A stretch of 64,000 bases of DNA from assembly GCF_035046485.1 (NCBI RefSeq), contig NC_085137.1:340432505-340496504 (forward strand), written 5' to 3'. Below are positions 11,226 through 22,839 of this stretch, piece after piece (the stretch's first letter is position 1; the number at the start of each line of letters is the position of its first letter). The DNA comes from Aedes albopictus (Eukaryota > Arthropoda > Insecta > Diptera > Culicidae). The notes beneath the pieces are model-generated. The model was not told the DNA's origin and made no database searches. It saw only the letters and a program-made list of their open reading frames with translations. The position numbers and the translations under genes were made by a program.

Positions 11226-13150
11226 TTAAAAGCGTGACGTACTTTGTGCACGGCCTCATGGAGTCATCAGAGGAGGTACTAGTCATTTTGGTTCATTCAT
11301 TCATGGGAAACGACAAAATTTCTGTTGAAAAAGGAATGCGTGAAATTTATCCTACAGATTTGGCCTCAGTAATACATAACTAACTCGCTTGCACAAATGC
11401 ATAACTTTACCTTCATTCAACTCACACAGGCATGAGCCATTATTAAAAAATCCGCATCGATTATTTATTGATTGATGCAATTCGTGGTCTGCTCACCTCT
11501 CCGCTCCTATCCTTTCGATGTACGGCTCCGATCATCTTGACTATTAGACACCATTCAGTAAGGAAGTTTGAAAAGTGAAACGAGTGGGCAGGGTGTTGCT
11601 CTAAGATTTGGACGCAATCGATGGAAGCGAGGGAGAGCAAAAAAAAAACACAATCCAAATTAGCATATAATGAGCATAATTATATGTAAGCATATGTTTC
11701 AGTTTCAGTCATAATTTCACAATTTACAACATGTTTGGGTCGTTGAGGATAGAAGATAGAGAAACCAGCAACGTTTATCAAATTGAGTTTCGGGAAAAGG
11801 TTCTGGCTGTTGTTTTGACTGAGAAATTTCCTTCGCAGCTTCAGTTCCGGGGATGAGAAGTTGTAGTTCTTATTCTGTTTCTACCTCGAATCGGAAAATT
11901 TTCCGAGAAATTTAGACAAGAAACATGTTGTATGGCAATTGAATTGATGAAATTTAAATTTTGACACGATTTTGGTGGAGTCAACCTTGGCTGGACAATT
12001 TCGGACACAAAGCTGGCAATGACGTCTTGTTGGTCCGACATCACTGCTGACGAACAACTGTTGATCTCCGCGTGCGAAGCAATAATAGCCCAGTTCCGTT
12101 TTCACTTTTCAAGAGTCGGATCTTCTTCCCGAAGTGGTTGCTTTAGTTGTCGAAATGTTGTGGTCTGGCTCTGGCAGCATGAAATCACTTTTAATAATTT
12201 TGATTGCAGCGAATATAATTGGAAAGCACAGCATACTAAACGCGGGCTTTGCCAGAGATCGGGATTTTCAGAGGCGCCACGGCCGGAGTTGAACAGGGCT
12301 GGCTGGAGTCCCGGGTGTTTACGATTAAGGTTTCCTCGTGCCTGCCAAACATGTTGTTTGCCATTCATTCTTTGCGCTCGAAGGAAATGAGAAATTATCT
12401 AAAATGAAATTGTTTAGTCTGCAACAGGCCGTGGATGGAAGGTAAACTCGAGTTCTGATTTTGTGCGTATGGTGATCTACAGCCAGCACTCCTTGCACAG
12501 GGCATAGACCAGACGAGGAAGCTCACTCATTATTTCGGTGGTTTTCGATTCTCCCGTTATCGCACCGTGGGAATTTATAGTTCAGATGAGGAGGTAGGGG
12601 TTGGTTTTCATTCAAGCTTTTATGCACATATGCTTAAAACTAAATTGTTGTATGGAAATGAGGCTTACTGTTAAGCTGATTATTTGTTCTGTCGTGACAG
12701 TCATGTATTGCGACCAATAAATTGCATCCATTGAGTACCTGTTTAGCCACTTCTTGTCGCCTCTGGGTCCAGGTAATAATTATAAGTATGGCCGATATTA
12801 GTTTATGCTAATTGATTAACATGTCTATGCATAGCTATATGAACGACATTAAATGATTCTTGATAACTTCCCAGTTGCTATATATTTTATATACTTTATT
12901 ATACGAAAGCATGTAGCGTCCTAATAAACTGCGTTTGCAGTTGAAATTAACGGGCATCCCGACAAAAAGAATATGGAGGCGCGAATCTCGGAAACGTGAC
13001 CTCATTATTCAAATAATTCAAATGAAGCTCCGCTCATGTATGCGCTTCTATCTGGAAATATATTCATGCTATCTTTCAAAAAATTATAACTTGAAAACGG
13101 TTTGTGCAATTGCAGTAATGTTTTCGAAGAACTTTGAGTATATTTAACCC
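11226..13150. other. Unassigned intergenic DNA, partly less AT-rich
   Basis: No recognised element ends. The stretch at about 12000-12600 is more GC-balanced than its surroundings and open on both strands, but I recognise no protein family and no splice-site pattern. It could be old unique sequence. No supported gene. Confidence 0.4.
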
Positions 13151-13299
13151 TCAAATGGATACCTTAAATGAAGGTCCGTTTCGGGACCCTGGGGTCCATT
13201 GGACCCCAACATATATCTCGTGATCCTTACTTTTTAAAATGGTGATGTTTTTAACAAAGATGATAGGTATGTTAAGGCCTATCTAGTGATAAAAAATAA

Positions 13300-14545
13300 A
13301 GTACGGGAAATTACCGCTAGGTGGCGCTAGAGAGCATTCCAAAATGCTCCCAATCAATAGGATGAAACGTACCGAGCAAGCAGACAAAACGCTCAAAACA
13401 ATAGGATAAATCGCACTTCTGTAGATGGGTAGACATACATGTCCTGCGGCTCAAAAGGGATCGTTCAAATATTACGTAGCGATAGGAGCAGCGAGGGACA
13501 AACGCTGTGTTGCGCTTTAAACAAAATTTCAAAATTTTTCATACAAAAGTTGTTACGTGGGGTAAAGAGGCGAACTAAAATTTTCAAATTTAGCGTTACG
13601 TATTATTTGAATAAACCCAAAGAGACATCACAGACAAACAGATGTAACACTGAAAAAAAAAAATAACATCTCATGTATCGCAAGCTCCTGCCTCTGGAGT
13701 CGACCTACTAAAGCTCCTGACTACTAGTAGAGTTAGTGTCTTCGGCAAAATTATTTAGATGGCCAAGGGCTTACATATGATGAATCGTTTAATTTGATAC
13801 CTCACCAAAAGGCGGCGCTAGTGAGCATACAAATATTATATCTCATATATCTCAGGATTCTGATTACTTAGAAAGATGGTGTCTTTGGGGTTGTTCGGTA
13901 GGTTAAACATTCACAATTGATGAGCCATTTGATTAGGAGCTCTGCCATTAGGTGGCTCCAGTGTTGCTATTGGTCGTGACCATCCCATGACGATGAATAA
14001 GTAGGCCTTTTCATCGTCACAAAACGAAACGAGCACTCGCGCACTTTGTCATGTCATTTCGCAATAATCAAGCGTCATGACGAAAACTTCCAAAATGTTA
14101 AAAAAATAAAAATGTTTACCTGGTCCAAGCAAATTTAGGCTAGTCGTTGTATTTAATGGATAGAGAGGACATATATTCCTGATTTAATGGATTCAAATAA
14201 GAACAACATCCATCGATGTGCTAGTAATTGCCTTGTTTACGACCATGTCATGCTTCGTCATGACCAAAAAATGAGCGAATATTGTTAGACTCTCTTGGTC
14301 ATCGTCTTCCGATTCGATGACATTGAGAGAGGCATTTCTGTAAAAATCACGTGATAACTCGTGTTGACATTGACGCTTTCCAAGCCTGGGTGGCTCTAAT
14401 GAGCCTGTAAGGTTTATATCTGTCGTACATTGGGACGCTTATTATTTATAGAGATTTTTTTATAGTAAATTTAGAGAGCACCAATAGGTTATGACGTCGC
14501 ACAACCCAGACAGTGGTGCTAGTTAGCATTTCAATTTTATATCTT
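13300..14545. repeat. Degenerate tandem repeats with a GGTGGCGCTAG core
   Basis: The core AGGTGGCGCTAG or close variants recurs near 13318, 13808, 13952, 14389 and 14508, each followed by text about tens of bases of imprecise match (such as ATCTCA..CTT). The same core in reverse orientation forms a regular 140-bp array at 38845-39375. A block at about 13970-14385 interrupts this copy. Confidence 0.5.
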
Positions 14546-15030
14546 ACAGGAATCCCGGAAGCACTACCAGGGGAAATTCTTGCATCATGGAAGGCATTCC
14601 GGGAGGAATACCGGGAGGAATTCCAAGGGATCCTTCTATGAATTTTTAGTTGAATCGCTGGTGGAGTTCCTAAAACAATCCATGGAGGAATTCCTGAAAA
14701 AAAAACCGGAGAATACATGGATTTCCTAGATAAAGCCCTGGAGAAACCTTGGCAAGAATCGCTGAAAGAATCCTATTGATTTAATAAAAAGATTTAATAA
14801 AAAATCTCAGGAGGAGTTCCTTCAGAAATTCCGGAAGAAATTCCTTAAGGTATCCGTGTGATAATCCCTGGAGCAATCATCGATGAAATTATTGGTGACA
14901 ATTTTATAGAACTCCTGATGCAATTACTGGAACATCATGGAGGCATCCTAAGAGAATCTCTGAAAAATACCCGGATCCCTTAAGGAATTTGTAGAAAAAT
15001 ACCTGAAGAAACCTTGGAAGGAATAAAGTG
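14545..15030. repeat. Degenerate 12-bp-period repeat, block 1
   Basis: Consecutive 12-mers such as GGAAGGCATTCC, GGGAGGAATACC and GGGAGGAATTCC decay to the right. Because the period is a multiple of three, spurious ORFs arise on both strands. Confidence 0.75.
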
Positions 15031-16058
15031 AGGTATATTCGAACATGTTTTTTATTCAGATGAGCTGGCTCTCAAAAATTTGTGCGATTTTGTCAAAGAT
15101 GCAGACTGTGTATGTTTTCACTGGGCTAAAATTATCAGTAAAATATACCCCATTGCTACCCGGTAGCAAGTTAAATGTTTTCCAGAGTTCATTATATAAG
15201 TCATGAATGGACAAAATTTCATTGCAATCGGTTCATTGAATCCGGAGATATAACAGCTCAAAGTTGGCTATCGGATAATTTTATCTTTTTCAAAAATCTT
15301 CATAACTTCGTGAAGAATTGTCCGATCTTTTCCAAATTTTGTCCGCTGATACACAACTAGTTGAAGAACTTACAATAAAAATTTGAGAATATTTGATGCA
15401 CTTTTCGAAAAGTAATCCAGCTAGTTGAACATATTTTGGAAAGTGAGAATTTTGCCTGTCCCGATCATTTTGTCTATCCCCTGTATATGACAACGGATAC
15501 CTCTCTCGGTCCCGAGACCATGAAAAAAATATAGAATTACATAGCTGAAGTACTGAAACACACTTCGGAAATTTTAATATATTTTCCTAAAAACTACCAA
15601 AGGTATTGATTTAATCGCTTATTGAAAATTCAATACCTTAACCCTCGAGCAGTCGCGTCTTTGACTACCTGCAACGGCGCCACGCTCACGCTGTGTATCA
15701 CTAGCGTGAATTTTTCATGGTGCGTGTACTCAGTACACGACGCGACCGCTCCCGGGGTAATAATACTGAAATCGGCCAGCTGGATCACAAATTATGATTT
15801 TAAAAAATGTAAAAATTGTGAAAATCATCATATCATATCGGTCTAATTATTTTCAATGAACCACAAACCCACACAGATCCCAAACAAAAATATTAATAAA
15901 AAAAACATAAACATGATTAGATCAGTAATAATGTTATAAATAATGCAAGTGACAAATTGTAAACAATCGATCAGCATTTTATTTTTTATATTTTTTTATT
16001 TGTGTATTTTAATTATCTATGATAATTCTTCACAATTATTTTTTTGAATTTATCTTCC
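15031..16058. other. Unassigned DNA with partial element ends
   Basis: A right end resembling the 20958-21396 family (CCGATCATTTTGTC then CCCCTG|TA near 15483) has no clear left partner. Around 15638-15762, CGAGCAGTCGCGTC and the complement of GAGCGGTCGCGTCG flank a short insert, suggesting a small decayed MITE. Nothing else is recognised. Confidence 0.45.
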
Positions 16059-16284
16059 TCTTTATATATAAAATGCAGTGGCATACGTGGGACCGCCCAT
16101 AATTCGCGAACGGGTTGTCTTTGTTTTGTTATGTTAGTTTACACACAAGGATGCTTTATTAGGAAAAAACATGGAGACATTGAGTTTATTTAAAATCAAT
16201 TGTTTATACAATCTCAGAGAAGACAGTAACTTGAAAAGTAAAAAAAACGCATCAGGCAAGTCATAGTTTGTCAGGGACATCTAG
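16059..16284 (+). mobile_element. Helitron-like element, copy 3
   Basis: Starts TCTTTATATATAAAATGCAG and ends GACATCTAG before a T, sharing GTGGCATACGTGGGACCGC with the other copies. The base before TC is C rather than A, and the internal hairpin is decayed, so this is an older copy. Confidence 0.6.
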
Positions 16285-17249
16285 TTTGATTTTAACCCTT
16301 TGGAGTCGGAGGGGTCATATATGACCCCAACATAGAAACGGTTGTATAAATTCACCCATTCGATAAAACAGAATACTGTCTTTGGCTAAGATGTTGCAAA
16401 ATAGAAATATTTGTATTTGGAACTTCATTGAAAATCTAGAACATCCTGAACACCATGAAATTTGGAAAAACGAAATTATTGACATACCAGTTACTCTAAA
16501 AGCTGCACTTGGAAGTGGGTAACGTTTATATGTATTTATTTATCCTTCGTTAAGAATATCAAAAGGTGTTTTATGTTCTGGGATGTTCTAGGTGTTCCAA
16601 ACTGTCCTATAGTGAAGTCCTTCAAATCTACAAGAATAATTTAATGTATTTTCGCCACAAATAATAGCATTGCATGACCTACTGAGATCCGTGAAGTTCT
16701 TGACATCTACAATGTCATTTATAGACACTATAGAGATATTGCAGATCAGCCAAACTATCTTGGAGTTCCGAACTTCAGGTCTACACTCGTAACAGTAGCC
16801 ATATCTGTTATACTGAGTAACGTTGCATAATCAACCGCAGTTACTGGAGCAACCTGAAGTCTACTAGCTTAATATAAACCTTTGGGACGTTCAGGATCGT
16901 CCAAACTGTTCTACAAAGAAGTCCTTTAAATCTACACGAAAAAATGCTATGTGTTTTCGCCATAAATAATAGTATTGCATAATCTGCTGGGACCCACGAA
17001 GCTCTCGAAATCTCAAATGTCATTTAGAGATACTACAGGGATATTCCAGGTCAGCCAAATACCTTGGAGTTCAGGACTTCAGGCTTACACTCGTAACAGC
17101 AGCCATATCGGTTATACTGAATAATGCTGCAGTAACAATAATAGCAATTACCAGAGCAATCTGAAGTCTTCTAGCTTATTATAAACCTTTGGGAGATTCA
17201 GGGTCGTCTAAACTGTTTTATAATGAAGTCCTTCAAATCTACAAGAAAA

Positions 17250-17312
17250 TTATTATTATTATTATTATATCTTTATTTGCGAGATTTTCAGCCCTGGGCT
17301 GGCTTATCTCGG
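17250..17312 (-). mobile_element. 5'-truncated SINE fragment in the satellite
   Basis: A 13-bp duplication, ATCTACAAGAAAA (17237-17249, 17313-17325), flanks 63 bp that start with an (ATT)n tail and carry GCGAGATTTTCAGCCC, the 3' end of the SINE family at 9271-9444. The neighbouring satellite units show the empty site. Confidence 0.8.
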
Positions 17313-17347
17313 ATCTACAAGAAAAACTGTTTTCACCATAAATAATA

Positions 17348-17589
17348 CACACCAAACGCTTTCAGCAATATTTTGCTGAATTCAGCCGAGCTGAAGGCTT
17401 CATCAAAAAAAAAATACTGAACTTTCGGCAAAGTTTGCTGAATTTCAGCAAAACGTTACTGGTGATCAGCAGAGTTTACTGAACAGATCAGCAAAATTTT
17501 GCTGAATTTCAGCAAAATGTTTACTGAAACCTTCAGCTCGGCAAAATTTAGCAAAGTTTTGCTGAAACCCTCAATCGATTTTTGGTGTG
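17348..17589. mobile_element. TA-flanked MITE with iterated TTCAGCAAAA motifs
   Basis: Ends CACACCAAA and TTTGGTGTG between TA (17346-17347, 17590-17591). The other satellite units read straight through (AATAATAGTATTGCAT), which gives the pre-insertion site. The body is built from short direct and inverted TTCAGCAAAATTTTGCTGAA-like motifs. Confidence 0.85.
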
Positions 17590-18359
17590 TAGTATTGCAT
17601 AATCTGCTGGGGTCCACGAAGCTCTTGAAATCTCAAATGTCATTTATACACACTATTCCAGGATATTCCAGTTCAACCAAACTACCTTCGAGTTCAGGAA
17701 TTTAGGTCTACACTCGTAACAACAGCCATATCTGCTATACTGAGCAACGTTGCATATTTATCCGTGATTACTGGACCAACCTGAAAGCTACTTTTTATTA
17801 TAAACCTCTGGGATATTTGGGTTTTTCCAATCTGTTGTATAATGAAGTCTTTAAAATCTACAAGAAAAAAAATATGTGTTTTTCACCGTAAATAATAGCA
17901 TAGCATAATCTGCTGAGATCCGTGATGCTCTTGAAATCTCAAATATCATTTAGAGACACTATAGGAATGTTCCAGGACTGTCAAACTATCTTTGAGTTCA
18001 GAACTTCAGGTCTACTCTCGTAACATCAGCTATATCTGACATACTGAGCAACTTTTCATAATCAATCACGGTGACTGGACCAACCTGTAGTCTGTTATCT
18101 ATTATTATGAACCTTTAGGATATTGGGCAAGCTATCCTGAAGTTTTGTTCTCGCTAGTAACAGTACTTATTCTCACAATGCTTCAGGTCTACACTTGTGA
18201 TAACAGCTTTTGCCTTTTGTTAAGTAGTGTTACATAATCCACTGTACTTACCAAAGTTGTTAGAGGAACAGTAAGCGTTGTTTTATATATTTTTGGGATA
18301 TTATGGGCTTCCTTACTGTTATGAAGTATAGTTGATAAAAACAACCACTGTAGCTTTCA

Positions 18360-18785
18360 GAAGACTTACTGGACATGATAGATTACAGCTTTTAATGTAA
18401 AAAGGTACGGTTACACTCGTAGACTTTAGGACCTAAACTCAAGAACAGTTTGGATGACCCAGGATTTCTCGACTGATCTGATACTGTCTATTGAACTATC
18501 AGAAGACTTACTGGACATGACAGATTACAAATCGTAGCTTAGTATAATTAAAGAAGCTATCGTTACACCCGTAGACTTTAAGATCTTAACTCAAGAACAG
18601 TTTGGATGACCTAGAATATCCCGACTGATCAGATCAAGGATCAGATACTGTCTATTGAACTTTCAGAAGACTTACTGGACATGATAGATTACAAATCGTA
18701 GTTTTGTATAATGTAAGAAGTTACCGTTATACCCGTATACCCTAGGATCTGAACTCAAGAATAATTTGGATGACCTAGGATATCC
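18360..18785. repeat. Tandem repeat of about 152-163 bp
   Basis: Three units, anchored at CGTAGACTTTAGGA-like text near 18419, 18571 and 18734. Each has AACTCAAGAACAGTTTGGAT followed by GACTTACTGGACATGA. It follows the 303-bp satellite directly but is a different unit. Confidence 0.75.
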
Positions 18786-18874
18786 AGAAAAAATATTCTG
18801 CGTAATATTCTACCGTTTTTATGCTATTGATCATCAAAACTACAGAAAAACGTAGAAAAAAACTCCATAATAAC

Positions 18875-19318
18875 CAAGGGGTTGGTCACTCGGCACATTG
18901 TGCCCGGCACACATGCCGGCACATCTCGGCACACATGCCGGCACAATCCGGCACACATGCCGGCACAATCCGGCACACATGGGCACAACATAGAAATCCA
19001 ACTTTGCGGTATGGAATCAAACTGTCATTATACTTACGATTGCGAAAAATCCCTTCATACAGATTCTAGACAAGTGTTCTGGTGGAATTTTGTCGGTAAA
19101 CACCGACTAGATCAATAACATTCGCCAAAAATAGACAGGATTAAAATTAGCGCAAAAACATTCTAAGAAAATATTCCATTGGGCACATTCGGCACACCTC
19201 CGGCACGTTCGGCACACTTCGGCACACACTGAAAAACAACCGGCACAGTTTAGGCACATATTGGCACACGCTCAAAAATCACGGCACAAATGAAGTGTGC
19301 TGAATGACCAACCCCTTG
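18875..19318. mobile_element. hAT-type MITE with GGCACA arrays
   Basis: Perfect 8-bp duplication ATAATAAC (18867-18874, 19319-19326). Ends are CAAGGGGTTGGTCA and its near-exact complement. Both flanks of the body carry many GGCACA motifs in the same orientation, including CCGGCACACATG units at the left. The ORFs 18821-19118 are read from this array and are not genes. Confidence 0.9.
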
Positions 19319-19392
19319 ATAATAACGCTTAGAAAAAATCCGGCTTCAAAAGGTTAAAGGACTGAAGTAAGTATTAAACAGAAATACAACTC

Positions 19393-19623
19393 TATTCCAA
19401 AAGCTAGACTTTACATATACTGGCGTGAGTGAGAAATGGACAAATTGAGGTGAAATTTGCGAAAAAGTTACTCGTCCTCTCGGTGAGACTCGAACTCACG
19501 ACTCCTAGTAGGAGTCGTGAGTTCGAGTCTCACCGAGAGGACGAGTAACTTTTTCGCAAATTTCACCTCAATTTGTCCATTTCTCACTCACGCCAGTATA
19601 TGTAAAGTCTAGCTTTTGGAATA
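19393..19623. repeat. Perfect 231-bp palindrome with a pol III B-box-like core
   Basis: Two 115-bp arms are exact reverse complements around a single central G at 19508. Near the centre each arm holds GTGAGTTCGAGTCTCAC, a 5-bp stem with a 7-base loop like a tRNA T arm, including the B-box core GTTCGAGTC. This may be two head-to-head SINE fragments or one palindromic element. There is no full tRNA cloverleaf and no A box beside it. Confidence 0.9.
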
Positions 19624-19626
19624 AAG

Positions 19627-20957
19627 TAAAACTTCCATTCGGCTGGTTTAGCCGCAAAAATCGATAATTAATTAATTTAATTAAGAAATAGGGTATGTGT
19701 GCCATCAGTAATCTCACGCTCCCATACCCATCCTATTCGAAAACAAGCGATTACGGCGCCGATTGAGTCAGTTCTTTTTGTTTCCATGGGTGCTCACTTC
19801 TAACAAAAAATACAAAAATAAGAAACAAAACAAACAGCGCTTCAATCCTTTGTTTTTCGTAGGATGAAAATGGGAGCCACATGCTTAATAAGGGAACCAA
19901 TACCCTACAACTGTTTTTGTCATGTTTTCAAGAAGTATTGACAATTGAATTGATAAACTACGGAGGACGATTGTCGCTGCTGTTTTCTTCAAACATTGTT
20001 TAAGCATAGGTTTCTTTTTGGACAAATATTTGGCCCTGTGTCTGGCATCTTAATCTGAGTTGTTAAACCATATTTAGCCAAATTGAAGCACTAATGTTTA
20101 GCATTGCATTTAACAATGTATGCTCACCAGAGATGCCAGATTATTTTATCAAAAATATGTATCGATACTGATTTTTCTGTATCGCCGTATACCCTCAAGC
20201 AGACACCGAAAGTCCTAGATTTCAATAGAAACTAAAAAAATGTACTACTTCTTGACAGTTTTTAATTTTTACTGGTATTTTTTTTAATACGTGTTCAAAT
20301 GTACAATTTTTTATAAATTCTTTAAAGTTTTAGCATCAATTTATAAAGTTTTTATTAAATTTATGGAACATAATTTCAAATTTTATACATTCTGGAGAAA
20401 AATCTGTATTTTTCAGTACTCTGTATCTTGTATGTATAGAAGGGCAAAAATCTGTATAAAACAGAAAAATCTGTATATCTGGCATTGCTGGTGCTCACAC
20501 TCTAAGTAGGAATTTTTAAGAGCATTTAGCATGCTATAATATAAATTTCATCAAACTATAATATAAATGTGGGAACACCCTCAAAACATTTGATTGTGAT
20601 TACGTACGATTCATTCTTATAATTGAGGAAAATTTTATTTCATTGATATTTTTTATTATTTTCTTCTAATGCAGGATGTATTTTTTCAATATGTACAATT
20701 TAAAAAAATGGGAAATGTCAAGGAATTAAAAAAACATCCATGATATTTTTGAATTTCCGTTACTTTTTGTGTAAATTCAATTCATCAATCCATAATAATT
20801 TCCATTATGGAAAATTAATGTTGTAGCTGATACATACACCTATTAACTTGTGACAGAAGAATTAGCAAATAACTTTAAGACATTTTCCATTTCCCATATT
20901 GATAACAACAATTAAGTGTTTAGTAAGTTTTAGTAAGAATCGTTAAATTTAAAGCTA
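19627..20957. other. Unassigned AT-rich DNA
   Basis: No gene or complete element was recognised. Short ORFs here are low-complexity (Phe/Lys/Ile rich). Confidence 0.5.
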
Positions 20958-21396
20958 CAGGAGATGGCAAAAATGGTTGGGATAGGCAACTTTTTTTCCT
21001 CTCACAAAAAATTCAACATGCTGTAACTTTTCATTGAGTACATCGAAAATTCTCAAATTTTGATTGTTTATGAACCTATTATATGTGCATCATTGGTACT
21101 AATTTGAGCTCGATTGGTTAAGTTTTCGCGAAGCTAGAACCGTTCTTGTAAAACACTAGTTTTGAAACTACTAATTTTTGAACTGTCATATCTCGGAGAC
21201 CAGTGAACCGAATTGAATGAAATTCAGTGCGATTATCAACTATATATTAATACAATATATTGATGCACATGTAATAGGTTGATAAACAGACAAAAATTGA
21301 GAATTTTTGATGCACTCTATGAAAAGTTACAGCATGTTCAACTTTTTGTGGGAGAAAAAAAAATTTGCCTATCCCAAACATTTTGGCCACCCCCTG
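20958..21396. mobile_element. TA-flanked MITE with arms of about 140 bp
   Basis: Ends CAGGAGATGGCAAAAATGG and the complement of CAGGGGGTGGCCAAAATG between TA (20956-20957, 21397-21398). Arms share CATGCTGTAACTTTTCAT. Tc1/mariner-type by duplication. A related lone end occurs near 15440-15483. Confidence 0.8.
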
Positions 21397-21398
21397 TA

Positions 21399-21924
21399 TA
21401 AAGATTCTCTTTTAACCGATGTTTCTTACATGAGATATGTCCATAGTACAACAGCAACAGTATTTTTCGGGTCTGGGTTGAAATCTTTGGGGGTGTTTAG
21501 TTTGCTATAATATATGTATATACATGTGTCGTTACACAAACTAATCTTACGTGATTGAATACGACTCGCTCGTAGTCGAGATAAGGTGAATTTGCACGCT
21601 TAAAAAAAAAGTTCACCGAGGGTACTTTTTTCTATTCGTACACACGATTACTTCTCTAATTTTTTTATTGTTTGGCCTTATGAGTGATTAAATGTCAATG
21701 GTCCTACTAATAACTCGGATGACATAACAAGAAATACCGTACCCTTTTTTTTTTTCATTTCATGCCAGCGGTGCACAAATCACCAACATGCCTGGGTAAT
21801 TTCTTCTGCTCGTGTATATCAACTAGAGCTGTGCCCTGCGTGCTTGCTCGACACAGCTCTAAAGAAGGCTGAAAAAGAGAACTGTCAAAGTGCATCATCA
21901 TTTGCTTTTGACAGTTTGCTTAGA
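21399..21924. other. Unassigned DNA upstream of a candidate promoter
   Basis: No element ends were recognised. CTGTCAAAG and CTTTTGACAG near 21882-21913 form a small inverted pair just upstream of the TATA-like box. Confidence 0.4.
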
Positions 21925-21963
21925 TATAAAAAACGATTTGTTTTGGCGTAGTGTATAATCATT
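21925..21963 (+). promoter_or_regulatory. Candidate TATA-type core promoter
   Basis: TATAAAAAA starts at 21925, and an initiator-like TCATTA has its A at 21961, 36 bases downstream, slightly more than the usual spacing of about 30. It lies about 290 bases before the short ORF at 22249. It could also be chance in AT-rich DNA. Confidence 0.25.
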
Positions 21964-22248
21964 AGCAAATAAAACGATTTTATTTCAAGTTAATTGATAA
22001 GAAATAGTCAATCAATAGTGCAAGTAGTGTTGTGCGAAGTGAATTTTGCCTGGAAATGATTGGTAAATTTTTAAAATGCGTTCCACGAATGTAATCTAAT
22101 GTAGTGAAAAGATACATCGCAGTAACCTGGAAGAAACAGTGCTTTCTCCTGCGAACAACACTAAGAAGTAGTGAAAATAACAATCAAAATCAAATCCCAT
22201 TCAACACAGGCGACTACGTTTATCAATTGGCCCAGTGAAGGATTCAAA

Positions 22249-22350
22249 ATGAGATCAGTTTGCCTACAGGTTGTAAAGTGTTTCCTGTACTTGGTGCTTC
22301 TGTTGGTTTTCATTCTCTTCAGTTTTGCTTCGCGTGTGCTGTTTGTATGA
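22249..22350 (+). CDS. Candidate 33-residue single-pass membrane micropeptide
   Basis: The ORF is ATG to TGA with CAAA before the ATG, a good match to insect start context. The peptide begins MRSVCLQVVKCF, continues with about 18 hydrophobic residues (LVLLLVFILF), and ends RVLFV, so it could be a single transmembrane helix with a short basic N terminus. A TATA-like box lies about 290 bp upstream. Against it: several ATGs lie in the intervening leader unless an intron removes them, no homologue is recognised, and short hydrophobic ORFs arise easily by chance in T-rich DNA. Known dipteran SERCA-regulating micropeptides have similar size and topology, but I see no diagnostic residues. Not firmly a gene. 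Confidence 0.25.
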   Translation: MRSVCLQVVKCFLYLVLLLVFILFSFASRVLFV

Positions 22351-22529
22351 ATCGACCTCCCCGGTTCTACGGACGCGGTTCGGTTTGATTCTGCTTCTTT
22401 ATCAGTCGGAGGTACCCACCCAGATCAGAAAGTCAACAATCCCAGTGTGACTCACGTAACATAGAAATCATTGTACATCTAACCAATGAAGCAAGAATAA
22501 CCTGAAAGTCAAAAATTGCGCAAATAATT

Positions 22530-22748
22530 ATGCTCGCGAACCTAATCAGGCGGACAATCCCGGTAACGTTCCAATTATCTAACTTTCACTTAGATCTTCT
22601 AAGCATCTGTTTACGTTTCAACTGTCTGTCTATTAGTCACCAATGCTACATCGAAAAAAACTGTCCTCGCTTGTTGTTGTTGTGGCTGTTGTTCTTAGTG
22701 TTTATTATTGCATGGCTTTTGCGTTGTTTATGTTCGAAGGAAGTTTAA
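22530..22748 (+). CDS. Doubtful short ORF with C-terminal hydrophobic helix
   Basis: A 72-codon ORF whose last 30 residues form a Leu/Trp-rich hydrophobic segment (LLLLWLLFLVFIIAWLLRCL) ending SKEV. It lies 180 bp after the 33-residue ORF. The hydrophobic part comes largely from a GTT/TTG-rich run at about 22671-22700, which also gives a Val-rich ORF in another frame (ATG at 22643), so the signal may be simple-sequence bias. Reported only because of its proximity and similar topology. Confidence 0.12.
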   Translation: MLANLIRRTIPVTFQLSNFHLDLLSICLRFNCLSISHQCYIEKNCPRLLLLWLLFLVFIIAWLLRCLCSKEV

Positions 22749-22839
22749 AAATACAGTCAATCCAAAAATATACGGTTTTATGAGAATCTCGATAGGGAGT
22801 TTTTTAATATTTTTATTTTGCGATTATCGATTGTGAAGA

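Larger units (their letters stand above)
16550..18160. repeat. Tandem satellite of about 303 bp
   Basis: Anchor text like ATATCTGTTATACTGAG occurs near 16803, 17106, 17729 and 18031. The spacing is about 303 bp, with one double gap explained by two insertions (17250-17312, 17348-17589). Each unit also carries GAAGTCCTTCAAATCTACA. About five diverged units. No coding potential. Confidence 0.85.

Noticed and set aside
12477..12584. Minus-strand 34-codon open stretch ending KECWL before a stop, as a possible last exon
   Set aside because: No convincing acceptor, and no neighbouring exons or recognised family.
18882..19010. CRISPR-like array of GGCACA/CCGGCACACATG units
   Set aside because: Units are too short and irregular with no spacer structure, and the whole lies inside a hAT-type MITE with an 8-bp duplication in a eukaryotic genome.
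19450..19570. Pair of head-to-head tRNA genes at the palindrome centre
   Set aside because: Only a T-arm-like hairpin is present; the D arm and anticodon arm cannot be placed in either direction.
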